Shown: positions 17,505 through 27,100 of the stretch, in pieces
How positions within the stretch are numbered: the stretch's first letter is position 1
How the letters are laid out: each line of letters starts with the position of its first letter
Source: Corynebacterium macginleyi
GTDB taxonomy: Bacteria; Actinomycetota; Actinomycetes; Mycobacteriales; Mycobacteriaceae
Assembly (NCBI RefSeq): GCF_003688935.1
Contig: NZ_REGE01000001.1
Span: 124,001 to 188,000, forward strand
Length of the DNA stretch: 64,000 bases
Direction of reading: 5' to 3'
Translations under genes and position numbers: made by a program
Notes under the pieces: generated by a model
What the model saw: the letters and a program-made list of their open reading frames with translations, nothing else
Databases searched by the model: none
What the model was told of the DNA's origin: nothing

Positions 17505-17990
17505 TCATCCGTAGAGTGCGGAGGCGAGTCTGCGTACCGCGCGAGACTTCTTGGCGTGAGCGGTGGTGCGCTCCACAAAGAACCGGTCAGCCACCGCCCG
17601 CAACCGATCCTCTTGGGAGACATCGTCGGCAGCGAAAAAGAACGTGTCCAACACGAACCTGTCATCCTCGCCCAATGTGCCCCATGAGGACAGGAACCAG
17701 TCCATGTACTCCCGTGCCTGGGCGTAGCGCTGCTGGTAGGCATCCACCCGGTCCGTGCCAGCGGCGATGCGGTCTTCACCAGCCTTGGGGTTTCGCACCG
17801 GCGGCATCCCTTCCGGGGCGGGGATGTTGAACCAGTAGAGTTTCTCGGCTTTGTCCTTGATGGCCTGGTCGGTGGTCTGAAGGATGTGCTGCATGGCCAC
17901 GTAGTCCTCCAATGCGGCCACCGTCGCACGATAGGTGTCAATGTATTTGCTCATCACGTGCATGAGGGTTACTTCCTTTCGGGGTTGAGG
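17505..17990 (-). CDS. Phage protein of unknown function
   Basis: About 154 residues from the Met of 'MHVMSKYIDTYRATVAALEDYVAMQHIL'; a second Met follows three residues later. It is mostly alpha-helical and charged: 'DAYQQRYAQAREYMDWFLSSWGTLGEDDRFVLDTFFF', then 'AHAKKSRAVRRLASALYG'. Position between a helicase and an HNH nuclease, plus the helix-rich tail, suggests an RNA-polymerase-sigma-like late regulator (ArpU/RinA group), but I cannot confirm it. Confidence 0.6.
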   Translation of the reverse strand, partial: PQPRKEVTLMHVMSKYIDTYRATVAALEDYVAMQHILQTTDQAIKDKAEKLYWFNIPAPEGMPPVRNPKAGEDRIAAGTDRVDAYQQRYAQAREYMDWFLSSWGTLGEDDRFVLDTFFFAADDVSQEDRLRAVADRFFVERTTAHAKKSRAVRRLASALYG

Positions 17991-18800
17991 GTGGTGGCCA
18001 CGGCCTGGATCAGCGCGGCCTGCGTGGTGTTCTTCGCTTCCAGGGCTGCCAGGACTTGCTCGTCGATGGTGCCGGCGGTGGCGAGGTGGGTGATGGTGAC
18101 GGGTTGGGTTTGGCCTTGCCGGTGCAGCCGAGCGTTCGTCTGCTGGTAAAGCTCCAAGCTCCAGGTGAGCGAAAACCAGACCAGCAGGTGCCCACCGGAT
18201 TGGAGGTTCAAGTCGTGCCCCGCGCTGGCGGGGTGGATCAACGCCAGTGGAATGTCGCCGGCGTTCCACGCGGTGAAGTCGTCGGAGGTGGTCAACATAC
18301 GTCCCTGCTGGAAGCGCTGACAGATTCGCTGGGCGTCGTGTTCGTGCCGGTACGCCACCAGAAGCGGCTGCCCGTTCGCAGCCTCAACAAGGTCCTCCAA
18401 AGCGTCGAGCTTGCGGGCGTGAACCTCCACGCTCTCCCCGGCGTCGTCATAAACCGCGCCGGAGGCCAACTGCATGAGCTTGCCCGAGAGGGCTGCGGCG
18501 TTGACGGCATCCACCACCTGCCCGTCCAGGTCGAGCACCATGTCACGCACCATCTGGTCGTACACCCGTCGCTCGGCCGGGGCCAGGTCCACCTCCTGGG
18601 TGGTGACCGTCAGCTCTGGCAAATCCAGGTAGTCGGTGGTGCGCATGGACAGGGTGATGTCGGCGATCGCGGCGTAGATTTCCTCCTCCGCACCCTCGCG
18701 GGGTTTGTAAGAGAACACCTGCATGCCATTACGCCGATCCGGGGTAAAACAACGTTCCCGGTAGCGGGTGATGTACGGGAGTCGGTAGGCGCTGCGGGTT
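17969..18800 (-). pseudogene. Phage SNF2-type helicase, C-terminal fragment
   Basis: From an internal ATG at 18724 the frame gives 251 residues, but the same frame extends upstream through 'YRLPYITRYRERCFTPDRRNG' to about 18800 with no start. It contains the helicase C lobe: 'KLDALEDLVEAANGQPLLVAYRHEHDAQRI', 'HPASAGHDLNLQSGGHLLVWFSLTWSLELYQQTNARLHRQGQ' (motifs V and VI) and 'TIDEQVLAALEAKN'. The N-terminal ATPase lobe is missing, replaced by periodic GC-rich DNA. Confidence 0.7.
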
Positions 18801-18869
18801 TTCGAGGCGGTAAGCGTGACGCAGAACGTGACGGTTAGCGGTTCGGGTCTCGCCCCGAGGTTCCCGTAG

Positions 18870-19175
18870 CGAGGTTCGGTACGAGTTCCGTAGCGAGGCG
18901 CGTTGAGGGGTCCGGTTCGGAAGTCGCGGCGGGGCTCGATACGAGGTTTCCGTTGCGGGGTGCGCTTCGGGGTTCCGAGGCGGTGGGCGTGGCGCGAGAG
19001 GCGGTTCAGATCTTTCGGGACGAGGGCCGGAACGGGTCTGTAAAACGCGGTAGTCGTTGCCCAAGGAAGGAGACTTCCTCGGGGCGGGGTGCGTTGCGGG
19101 GTTCGGTGCGGTTGTCGAGGCGGAAGACGGGGCGAGGGTCGGTACGGGTTTCCGGGGCGGGGTGCGTGGCGGGGT
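18870..19175 (+). repeat. GC-rich 12-bp-periodic arrays A and B
   Basis: Array A (18870-18989) splits into ten 12-base units (CGAGGTTCGGTA, CGAGTTCCGTAG, CGAGGCGCGTTG, CGGGGCTCGATA and others). Array B (19080-19175) splits into eight (CGGGGCGGGGTG, CGTTGCGGGGTT, CGGTGCGGTTGT, CGAGGCGGAAGA, CGGGGCGAGGGT and so on), roughly CGNNGCGGNNNT. A related array lies in inverted orientation at 14545-14697. Confidence 0.55.
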
Positions 19176-19323
19176 GTGTAAGGAAGCGATGGAAAACGTG
19201 TAAGCCGCCGTGTAAGCGGCGGCGGAGTTAGAGGTCGGGGAGTTTACTGAACGTCCCGAAGTCTCGGAGAGTGTCTGATGGTTTGTGTGTGGGTCCCCAA
19301 CCCGCACAAGGAGATGGACCAGA

Positions 19324-19740
19324 ATGACTACTGTGACAAGACGAGATCCGGCTGATAAGGCCAAGATTGATGCGATTGAAAAGAAGCTGCTTGCTAACCC
19401 TGAAATCGCGAAGCTGATTGATGAGCTAGGCACGTCTACAACGGATGCCAATGACCTGGTTCGGGGCATGTTGCAAGCCTCGATTACTAGGGGTTTGAAT
19501 GCTGAAATGGATGCCCACCTTGGCTACGAGTCCGGCGACAGGAGCGGCAAAGCTGCAGCTGGGACAGACAATCACCGCAACGGCACCTACTCGAAGACCG
19601 TGGATTCTAACTACGGGCCGGTCACCGTGGATATCCCCAGAGACAGGACTGGGACGTTTATCCCAACTATGGTCCCTAAAGGCTCGAGACGTTTAACTGA
19701 TGTCGATGACATGATTGTCAGCTTGTACGCCGGTGGAGGA
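19324..19740 (+). pseudogene. IS256-family transposase, N-terminal 139 codons
   Basis: The start is MTTVTRRDPADKAKIDAIEK with AAGGAGATGG upstream. It carries the typical IS256 (mutator) N-terminus: 'MLQASITRGLNAEMDAHLGYESGDR', 'NHRNGTYSKTVDSNYGPVTVDIPRDR' and 'DVDDMIVSLYAGG'. It is cut off exactly at the left end of IS3 copy 2; the remainder is not elsewhere in the window. Confidence 0.85.
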
Positions 19741-19809
19741 CCTGACCCCTGTTTGGTAGACACCTGATATCCAGCCCGGTTGGGTTGGGAAGAAAGGTAA
19801 TCTACCACC

Positions 19810-20110
19810 ATGCCTAGGTATTCCGAACAGTTCAAACGTGATGCTGTGGCCCTCTATGAAAACAATGAGGACCTTTCACTTCACGCGGCTTCAGCAGAGC
19901 TTGGAGTCAATCGTTCCTCGCTTTTCTCCTGGCTTCAGCAATACGGCACCGGCAAACGTGCCCGCACGAAGGCCATGCGCGACAACGCCAAGGAGACGAC
20001 TGATTCCGAGCGAATCCGCCAGTGAGACAAAAGAGAACGCGAAGCTGCGCGAAGAACGCGATATTCTGCGCAAGGCCGCGAAATATTTTGCCGAAGAGAC
20101 ACGCTGGTGA
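19810..20110 (+). pseudogene. IS3 OrfA, frameshifted (copy 2)
   Basis: Identical to OrfA of copy 1, including the TGA after 'SERIRQ' and the shifted 'ENAKLREERDIL' continuation. Confidence 0.7.
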
Positions 20111-21003
20111 TCCGCTTCCAGTTTGTCTATGACCACCGAACCGAGTACTCGGTCAAGCGGATGTGCCATGTGTTAAAGCTCAATCGCTCCTCGTTTTATA
20201 AATGGGTCAACACCCACGAAAATCGCAGGTTAAAGATATGTTCCGATGCCCTTATTGGTGCAAGAATCAAGGCCATCTTTGATGATGAGAACGGGCTTTA
20301 TGGTGCTAAACGCATCGCTGCAAGCCTCAACGACGATACGGACTTCGGCCCGATCAACCATTAGAAGGTTGCGCGCTTCATGAAATCCATGGGGATAAAA
20401 GGCTTTAGCAAACGGCGTCGATGCATCACCACCCGGCGCAAGCCTGGTCACCGTGTCATGCCAGATTTAGTAGGCCGTACATTCACCGCTGACGAGCCGA
20501 ACCGTGTTTATGTAGGCGACATCACCTACCTGCCGTGTAAGGGCGGTAAGAACATGTACCTGGCCACGGTCATTGACACCTATTCACGAAAACTTGCAGG
20601 TTATGCACTCGCAGACCACATGCGTGTCTCACTGGTCATCGAGGCTTTGTCCCATGCCAGCACAGTCCGCGGAAGCCTTGACGGGGCTATTTTCCATTCT
20701 GATCATGGAAGTGTGTACACCTCACAGGCGTTTAGGGACCACTGCGCCCAACTTGGTGTACGCCAATCCATGGGCGCGGTGGGAACTAGTGCCGATAATG
20801 CCCTGGCAGAATCATTTAACGCCACCTTAAAACGTGAAGTGCTACGTGATCGGAAAGTCTTTGATAATCCCATTATCTGCCGGCAGGAAGTCTTTCGATG
20901 GTGCATGCGCTACAACACCCGCAGACGGCACTCCTGGTGCAACCTTCTAGCCCCCAATGACTTCGAAGCACTCACATCAGCTACACTGACCCAAGCAGCA
21001 TAG
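20107..21003 (+). pseudogene. IS3 transposase OrfB, nonsense mutant (copy 2)
   Basis: Same as OrfB of copy 1 except that AAG becomes TAG at 20362-20364, after 'FGPINH'. Two more substitutions follow (Ile to Phe, Leu to Ile). The DDE core downstream is intact but untranslated unless restarted at ATG 20380, so this copy depends on copy 1 for transposase. Confidence 0.88.
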
Positions 21004-21038
21004 CTAACCCCCGACGTGTCTACTTTCCGGGGGTCAGG

Positions 21039-21208
21039 CCCACCGTCATGATCACGATCAACCAACCAACGGTCCCGTACCACGTCTCAGCGCCAGCGAC
21101 GTGACTCCAGAGCGCCCCTAGACCGTCGGGGATGCCGAGGAACGTCATCACGCCGACGCCGAGACCGCCGATGGCAACGAAGCCCACGCAGGCCACAAGG
21201 ATCGTCAA
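21039..21208 (-). pseudogene. 5' part of the 81-residue membrane protein split by the composite insertion
   Basis: It encodes MTILVACVGFVAIGGLGVGV through 'WYGTVGWLIVIMTV'. The ATG overlaps the stop of the MobB-like gene (ATGA), so it belonged to the mobilization operon. Joined to 12983-13058 it gives a two-helix membrane protein of 81 residues. Confidence 0.75.
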
Positions 21209-22239
21209 TTGTCAGAACGAACACCCCAGTCAGTGTGCTCCCAAATCCACTTTGCGACGAACCAGATAGCACCGAACAAACCCGCCAGCACCGCCACACC
21301 TAGCAAGCCCCAGCCGAGATGACCCTTCCACGACTCAGCATCATGGGTACGCTGCCATATCTCGGGCAAAGCCAAATCCAGACCAAAGACCGAGATAGTC
21401 ATACCAAAGACACCGGACACGACAACCACAGCGAGGCAGAGAGTAGCGGCAAACAGCAAGAGACCAGCCACATTAACAGCACCAGCCTTTAACCGCTTGT
21501 CGATGAGGTCAGCAGTCTTAGCGGCTTCCTGAATAGAGACATCCAAGCGCTCGCGCTCCTGGGCGAGACGCTCAACGCCATCATCAATCATGCTCTGGAA
21601 AGAGTCCTCATAGCGACTAAAACTCTGGTTCATGGTCGTTTTCAGCCTCTGATCCACCATCGGCTTCAGACGCTTCTCGATGCAGTCGGTCAGCCTCTCG
21701 ACTGCGCTGTCGCTTAGACTCATTGGCCCCTCGCTTGCTTCGAGGACGGCCTGGACCAGAGTCCCCAGCGACGTCAGGGACTTGGCGATCTCCGCCGCCC
21801 CGCTCGTCAGAGACTGTTTCTGATTTTGAATCGCTACCGGCAGCTGGGCCGCTGCCTCCGCGACCTTCGTTATCACGGCCACCGTCTGCTTCACTGCCGC
21901 GTTGTATTCCTCCGTTCCTACGGTTGTATTCTTTAAGACGTTCAGTTGCGTGTCCAAGTTCTTCAGCCAAGGCTCCATATCCGCCAAGGTCTTCGAGTGT
22001 TTCTCGACTAGGGATGCCGTCGGGGAGTTCTTCAACTCCCCGACGGAACTGGAGAGCGTCTTCATGTCCTGGCCCATTTTCACCTGTTGCTCGGACAGGT
22101 GAACCACGTCCTTGCGATGATCCGCAACGACCTTCTGAAACTTCTGCACCTCCAGAGCCAGTTGATTCACCAACTTCAAATTCTCGCCAGTATCCTGATT
22201 CTTCTTCCGGCGCATATTCATAGCCATAATCAAATTCAC
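21205..22239 (-). CDS. MobB-like coiled-coil membrane protein nested in the relaxase gene
   Basis: Up to 344 residues; the exact start is uncertain (GTG 22239, or ATGs four, six and eight codons later). Residues 20-250 are helical and polar with heptad-like spacing. Two membrane helices follow ('VNVAGLLLFAATLCLAVVVVSGVFG' and 'LGWGLLGVAVLAGLFGAIWFVA'). It overlaps the 3' 623 bases of the relaxase gene in another frame. This layout and topology match MobB-type proteins of ColE1/RSF1010-like plasmids, which anchor or stabilise the relaxosome at the membrane. Sequence similarity to a MobB family is not shown. Confidence 0.65.
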   Translation of the reverse strand: MNLIMAMNMRRKKNQDTGENLKLVNQLALEVQKFQKVVADHRKDVVHLSEQQVKMGQDMKTLSSSVGELKNSPTASLVEKHSKTLADMEPWLKNLDTQLNVLKNTTVGTEEYNAAVKQTVAVITKVAEAAAQLPVAIQNQKQSLTSGAAEIAKSLTSLGTLVQAVLEASEGPMSLSDSAVERLTDCIEKRLKPMVDQRLKTTMNQSFSRYEDSFQSMIDDGVERLAQERERLDVSIQEAAKTADLIDKRLKAGAVNVAGLLLFAATLCLAVVVVSGVFGMTISVFGLDLALPEIWQRTHDAESWKGHLGWGLLGVAVLAGLFGAIWFVAKWIWEHTDWGVRSDN

Positions 22240-23185
22240 CTATTTCCCTAATATTTTCTTCAGCCTGCATTTGCAGCAGTTGGGCGCGAAGCCCGTCCAA
22301 TGTGAAGTCAGCACCAAGACGCGAGCCAGCACTTGCGGCCCGAGCGTTACCTTTACCGTTTGCACCAGTCACCCGGAGCACATCACCGTTGTCATCGACA
22401 ACCGCGAAAGACGAGCGCTCACGTTTGCGCTTGCCACGACCTTTACGTGAGAAGGAAAGGTGATACTCGGGCGCAATATCTTCCATCACGTCAAGGGCAG
22501 AGTTGATACCCTTTTCGCCATCGTCGTCCAGGGCCTCGACAACGCGCTCATCTTCAAGAAGTTCATCGATGCGAGCGCGAGCAAATTCGCGCCAGTTCTC
22601 ACGAGTTAATTCATCCAACGACAGTTCGGAACCGTCAATATCAAGCCCCTTAGCTTTAGCCATCCGCTCATCGTGTGAGTACGACACCTCATGCTGTTCC
22701 AGCACCTCCAACCCATACGACTCCATCACCGCGTCGTTGACCTCCCGGACGTGCCAAGCATTGCCTGCACCCTTCGGAGCAGCGTAGTCAGTCTGGCGGT
22801 CGTGATTGGCTATGAGAATGTGGTTGTGAACGTGCGCAGTATCGGTGTGAGTAGCAACAAGCACGTCACACCCAGGGGCCACTTTCCCCGCGAGAGCAAG
22901 CCCCGCAGAGTGTGCGCGTTCCACGTCACGTGGTTTATCTGGATCAAGTTCTTCAGGGCTGAAAGATTGAATGACGTTGATGGTCTCATTACGACGTTGC
23001 GCAGAGCTTGCTACGCGCTCTTGAACCTCCAACGCCCATGCCAACGGATGATAGCCACGAGGGCCAACAACAGAGAGCGCACTCGCACGAGATTCACCCG
23101 CCTTCATTGCCTCACGAGTACCCCACACGGCGTAGACAGTGGAAGCCACAACACTCTTAGAGCGCTGCACTTTACTTACCGACAT
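21617..23185 (-). CDS. Relaxase / mobilization nuclease
   Basis: 522 residues from ATG 23185; the upstream frame to 23296 lies inside mobC and is not used. The N-terminal 200 residues are a MobA/VirD2-type relaxase: the HVHNH metal-binding triad at His118, His120 and His122 within 'ATHTDTAHVHNHILIANHD', preceded by 'ERAHSAGLALAGKV' and followed by 'NDAVMESYGLEVLEQHE'. The C-terminal third is Gly/Glu/Arg-rich and low complexity, as expected where a second gene is encoded in another frame. It nicks oriT and pilots the strand during conjugation. It overlaps mobC by 14 bases. Confidence 0.85.
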   Translation of the reverse strand: MSVSKVQRSKSVVASTVYAVWGTREAMKAGESRASALSVVGPRGYHPLAWALEVQERVASSAQRRNETINVIQSFSPEELDPDKPRDVERAHSAGLALAGKVAPGCDVLVATHTDTAHVHNHILIANHDRQTDYAAPKGAGNAWHVREVNDAVMESYGLEVLEQHEVSYSHDERMAKAKGLDIDGSELSLDELTRENWREFARARIDELLEDERVVEALDDDGEKGINSALDVMEDIAPEYHLSFSRKGRGKRKRERSSFAVVDDNGDVLRVTGANGKGNARAASAGSRLGADFTLDGLRAQLLQMQAEENIREIGEFDYGYEYAPEEESGYWREFEVGESTGSGGAEVSEGRCGSSQGRGSPVRATGENGPGHEDALQFRRGVEELPDGIPSRETLEDLGGYGALAEELGHATERLKEYNRRNGGIQRGSEADGGRDNEGRGGSGPAAGSDSKSETVSDERGGGDRQVPDVAGDSGPGRPRSKRGANESKRQRSREADRLHREASEADGGSEAENDHEPEF

Positions 23186-23552
23186 CATCAACCGCCTTCC
23201 CGACGTATTTGGCCAACCCATCGACGGCATCGGGAATCTCGCGCAACCCAGGCACCACATCATCAGACCAGCCCATGACATGAGCCATGCGGACAATCTG
23301 ATTTATGTTGACGCCGATGCGACAAATAGCCGCCAAGGCGCGGTCGAGAGCGTCACGCATCTCGACCACTTCCCGCGACACCGGAGCCGCTGTCGCACGC
23401 TCAGTTACATCGTCAGGCAGCCTACCCGCCAAGGCGGTTAGGGCCAGACGCATAACTTCGCTTTCGGTGACTCCGAGAGCCGACGCGGTGCCACGCACCA
23501 CCTCAGCCTCTGCGTCACCCAGACGCACTGTCACGCGTCGCCCATTACTCAT
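23172..23552 (-). CDS. MobC-like relaxosome protein
   Basis: 126 residues. The ribbon-helix-helix-like N-terminus 'RRVTVRLGDAEAEVVRGTASALGVTESEVMRLAL' and the C-terminal 'ICRIGVNINQIVRMAHVMGW' signature are typical of plasmid MobC proteins, which bind and open oriT. First gene of the mob operon, just downstream of a cluster of inverted repeats. Confidence 0.85.
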   Translation of the reverse strand: MSNGRRVTVRLGDAEAEVVRGTASALGVTESEVMRLALTALAGRLPDDVTERATAAPVSREVVEMRDALDRALAAICRIGVNINQIVRMAHVMGWSDDVVPGLREIPDAVDGLAKYVGKAVDDVGK

Positions 23553-23559
23553 AATCCAC

Positions 23560-23760
23560 AGCTCCTTGTTCCCGTGCTAAGTGGGCTAGCGCCCACGTAC
23601 CTCCTGCCTCCAGCCGCGTGAGCAGTTTCGGCCTACTTCGTGGCCCCACTGCACGCGGCTTCCAACAGGAGGGGCCAGCATCACCCTTGTCGGACAAACG
23701 ACCCTCCGGGTCGTGTCCTCCTGCGGGCTGCTGGCTAGGGGCGCTCCGCCCCCTAGAACC
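23560..23760. other. Candidate oriT: cluster of inverted repeats upstream of mobC
   Basis: Four inverted repeats lie in 200 bases: GTGGGCTAGCGCCCAC (23581-23596), AGCCGCGTG ... CACGCGGCT (about 23614-23662), ACGACCCTCCGGGTCGT (23699-23715) and AGGGGCG CTC CGCCCCCT (about 23737-23754). Position next to mobC and the repeat density are as expected for an origin of transfer. The nick site is not identified. Confidence 0.5.
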
Positions 23761-24100
23761 CCTGGTTTCCGCTGACAAAGTCAGCGGTTGCTTCACCGAA
23801 ATCACTACCGTGATTTTCAGGCTCAGCAGGCGGGGTACTGTCACCTTCCGATGCAGTTTCACTGTCATCGAGGGAAGGTTCCACACCCTCAACAACCAAG
23901 AAGTAAAACTCCTTCATGTTAAGGTCTGCGTACTTCGCCCAACGCGACCGAGAATCGGTCGCGCCTTCGCGCAAAGCCTCACCGACAATCCGGTCGGCTT
24001 CACGCGCAGCCTCGCGCAACTTCGCATCGAGAGCAGCCTGCCGCTCTTGCAGTTTTTGCGCACGATTAATCGCGCGCCCAATCTGATTACTAGTAGCCAT
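23753..24100 (-). CDS. Small helical protein of the mobilization region
   Basis: 115 residues: an N-terminal Ala/Arg/Gln-rich helix ('IGRAINRAQKLQERQAALDAKLREAAREADRIVGEAL'), a short conserved-looking centre ('WAKYADLNMKEFYFLVVEGV') and an acidic tail. It starts 3 bases after the polymerase reading frame ends. The family is not recognised; it may be an accessory replication or mobilization factor. Confidence 0.55.
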   Translation of the reverse strand: MATSNQIGRAINRAQKLQERQAALDAKLREAAREADRIVGEALREGATDSRSRWAKYADLNMKEFYFLVVEGVEPSLDDSETASEGDSTPPAEPENHGSDFGEATADFVSGNQGF

Positions 24101-24102
24101 GA

Positions 24103-27100
24103 TTAAAGCTCCATTTCTGGACCCTCTGGGCCCGGTTCAGTAGATGGGTTACGAGGCACAAACCGATGCTTCGGTTTGCGCCGTTGAGGACGCGCAGCAG
24201 CTTCAGCGGCACGTTCCTTAAACTTCTTTTCGGCTTCGCGCTGCGCACGCTTAGCGCGTGCTTCTTCGACAGCATTGACAACCTCGTCTAGGCGCTCAAA
24301 GTCAGGAGACGCGGCCACATCTTGGGGAGCCTTCATCTCGTTTATTGCTTCGAGTGCAGGTTCCATATCGGGCAAATCAGCATTAGCAACACTGCCAGCC
24401 AAGTCATTGACAAAAGACGCGTGACTGTCACTCATTTCTTCTTCCTCACGATTCAATTTATCGACCAGAGCGCGAACTTCATCCATATTCGCGTCACGTA
24501 AAACATTCTCGCGGCGGTCCCGTTTAGACATATGGTCCCACTGGCTCCGCGTGAACTCACCGGCCCCGAGAGAGGACAACCACTCAAGTTTGTCGCCGAT
24601 CGTGAGACGCGAGGACGACAACTCAGGCACATCAATCAGCCCGGCTTTATGCGCAGCTACGATTTCAGACAACAGAGCACTGCCTGCAGTGCGGACTCGA
24701 CGCCCACCCTTCGATCGGTACCTACGGTCCCAGTTATCCCAATCCCCACGAGTGCGAAGACAACCCGTCAGATGAACGCACCCGGACGATGGTTTTGAAG
24801 ATGCCGCGCAATGCTCCGCGCCTTGTCGTAATGGAGCACGCTCAACCAGGGGCGGGTTGCAAACCCGCAGAGCTCGTTCCCATCAACGAACGAGGACTCG
24901 AACGTCTCAGGGACAGGCTCACGCTTGAGGTCGTAGTCAAGCGTGGATAGCTCAGGCTCGCGCGCGACCAGTACACAGTCGAGGCGGTTCTCAGAACGTG
25001 ACAGATACTTGAACGATGGGAACGTCGAGTAGGGGTTGGGGATTTTCCCGGTGCGCGACAGAGCGAGGTTACGGAAATACTCCCGCTCCTCAACAGTGCC
25101 GCGCTTTACACTTTTGGGGTTCGCACACCACCCTTCGCCAGCACACCGCCGTCCTCACGCGAGACGTTCGCACGGGTAGAAAGGTTCACCAAGTCAGACT
25201 GCTGATGCTTCACTTCCCAGATCGAATCGTCGTCCGCGAGCGCAAGACGCGACTCACGGAGAATCTCAGCAAGACCGAAAAGGTCGTGCCTTTCAAGATC
25301 ATCATCGGCAGTGATCACACCGTCGGTGGTTGCACTCAGAATAGAGGTCTGGTTAGAGACAGCCGTAAGCGCGGCACGCACCAACGACGTCGTCATAGCC
25401 GCGTGGTAGGGAGAAGTTACGGCAGAACCACCGATGTTCTCCATCTCTTCGGCGTAGGCATTCCAACCGTTCTGGTCAACGACGTCTTGAGCTAGCTTGC
25501 CGTAGCACGAATTGGTCGCAACCTTGATTGTCAGCTCCTGAAGAGACTTTTTCCCGTAGGTCTCCTTCGCTACAGCACGGTCGAGAACCATCTGACGAAG
25601 CGCAGGACGCAGAGACCGGGAGCGCACAACCTCACCATCTACCTCGCGGGTGAGAAGCTTGAGCGTGATGCCAGTCTGGCAAAAGACGCGAGCGCCAAGC
25701 TTCAACGCGAGGTAGACCTCGGGGCCGGCGCAGGTAGACCCGTGAAAGACACCACCGATCTCACCGTTGACACGCGCAGCGATCTCATCGAGCTGTTCGC
25801 GGGTGTAATCCCGTCCGCCAAGGTCCCGACCCTCACGGTCCAGACCATCTTCGTCGAGACGCTCGTCCTCGCCAAAGCCGCAGCCGTATGAGGTCTGAGG
25901 AAAGATCAGAGAGTTACCACGCCGCACCGGCAAGCAGGGAGTTTCGACATCGTCGGGGAAGACCCACGAAACATGTCCAACGAAAGGCGTGAGATACCCG
26001 AGCGGAAAATCATCGAGAGTCAGTTCACGCTTGTCGATGTGTTCCTTGATCACACCACCATCGGTGTAATCAGGGTCATAGATACTGGCCATCGCAGTGG
26101 GATAAGCAGACTGCAGATCCCAGTCGTACGTAGGGTAGGCATGCACACCCGGGGACGGACAAGTGTTGTAGCCACCAGCGAATGCGTCGGCCCACAAGGC
26201 GTGAGATACACACGCGTCGCCGTCAACCGGCCCCAGACCACGAACTGCGTAGTACTCAAGCGAGTCACGGTCAGATTCCAACTCAACACCGCGAGTCTTG
26301 AGTCCTTGGAACATCCGACGGAAAATCGCGTTGCTCGGTTTACCAGAATCGACAAGAGCACTACCAATATCTCCAGAATCGATAAACCCCTCTTCCCGCC
26401 AAAACTTCAAAATCCCAGACTTGAGCGCCCGCGCACCACCAGACGAGATGGTGACCGGCGGGGTTGTGTTGTAGCCCCAGACGGTGCCTAGGTAGTGGAC
26501 CACAATTCGCGCATCGTTCGCTGCGTAGTCGAGCAACCGCGGCAGATCCTCGCGTGACAGCGCTTCCATGTCCTCAATGGCAGCGCCAACGTCGAGCTTT
26601 CCAACACCACACGCATCACCGAGCGCTTCCAAACTCTTATGTTCTGGAGACGCCTGATTGCGAGTGTCACGGAAGACAACACTGAAGGGAAGAAGACGCC
26701 GGAACGATCCAAACCCTGAGGTACGAACGACACGGACCGGCCGCAGGCTCACAAGCCCGCCACCAGCGGATGTAAGTTCATGCAAGATGTCATCGCACCG
26801 ACGTTTTGGACGACGGAAAGCGGTCGCATCGACGTTCAGAAAATGACCGGCAAGCACGATACGAATCGAAGCACGCTTGAACAACGAATCCCGTAGACGA
26901 TCCTTACCAAGCTCAGACCGCAGAATCCCGCGCGGGTCCATGTCCGAGGTACCAATTTCACCAACATCTTTAAAACCGTTGGCGTAGCGCTCGAGTTTCC
27001 CAAGCAGAGAGATCGCGTAAAAGCAGCTATCAACAAGAAGCCGCTGTCCCTCAAGGGGCACAATCACGACTTCATGTTCCGTACCGTCGAGCGGATCAAT

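Larger units (their letters stand above)
13059..21038 (+). mobile_element. IS3-bounded composite insertion (8.0 kb)
   Basis: Two directly repeated IS3 copies enclose phage fragments, two intact cargo genes and an IS256 fragment. Removing bases 13059-21038 rejoins an 81-codon membrane-protein gene exactly in frame. So the whole block entered that gene as a unit, or arose there by IS-IS recombination. There is no target duplication. Confidence 0.75.
19741..21038 (+). mobile_element. IS3-family insertion sequence, copy 2
   Basis: Same length, orientation and ends as copy 1. The only differences I found are at 20362, 20377 and 20395, clustered within 34 bases. The first creates a stop in OrfB. 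Confidence 0.88.

Noticed and set aside
14545..19175. CRISPR array
   Set aside because: The repeats are 12-base, degenerate and contiguous, without spacers or cas genes.
18729..19469. 246-codon Pro/Arg/Ser-rich ORF
   Set aside because: It translates the GC-rich 12-bp-periodic arrays as tetrapeptide repeats; no start signal and no family.
24103..24672. Independent hypothetical gene of 189 codons
   Set aside because: The same frame continues upstream into polymerase-like sequence without a start, so I treat it as the polymerase C-terminus.
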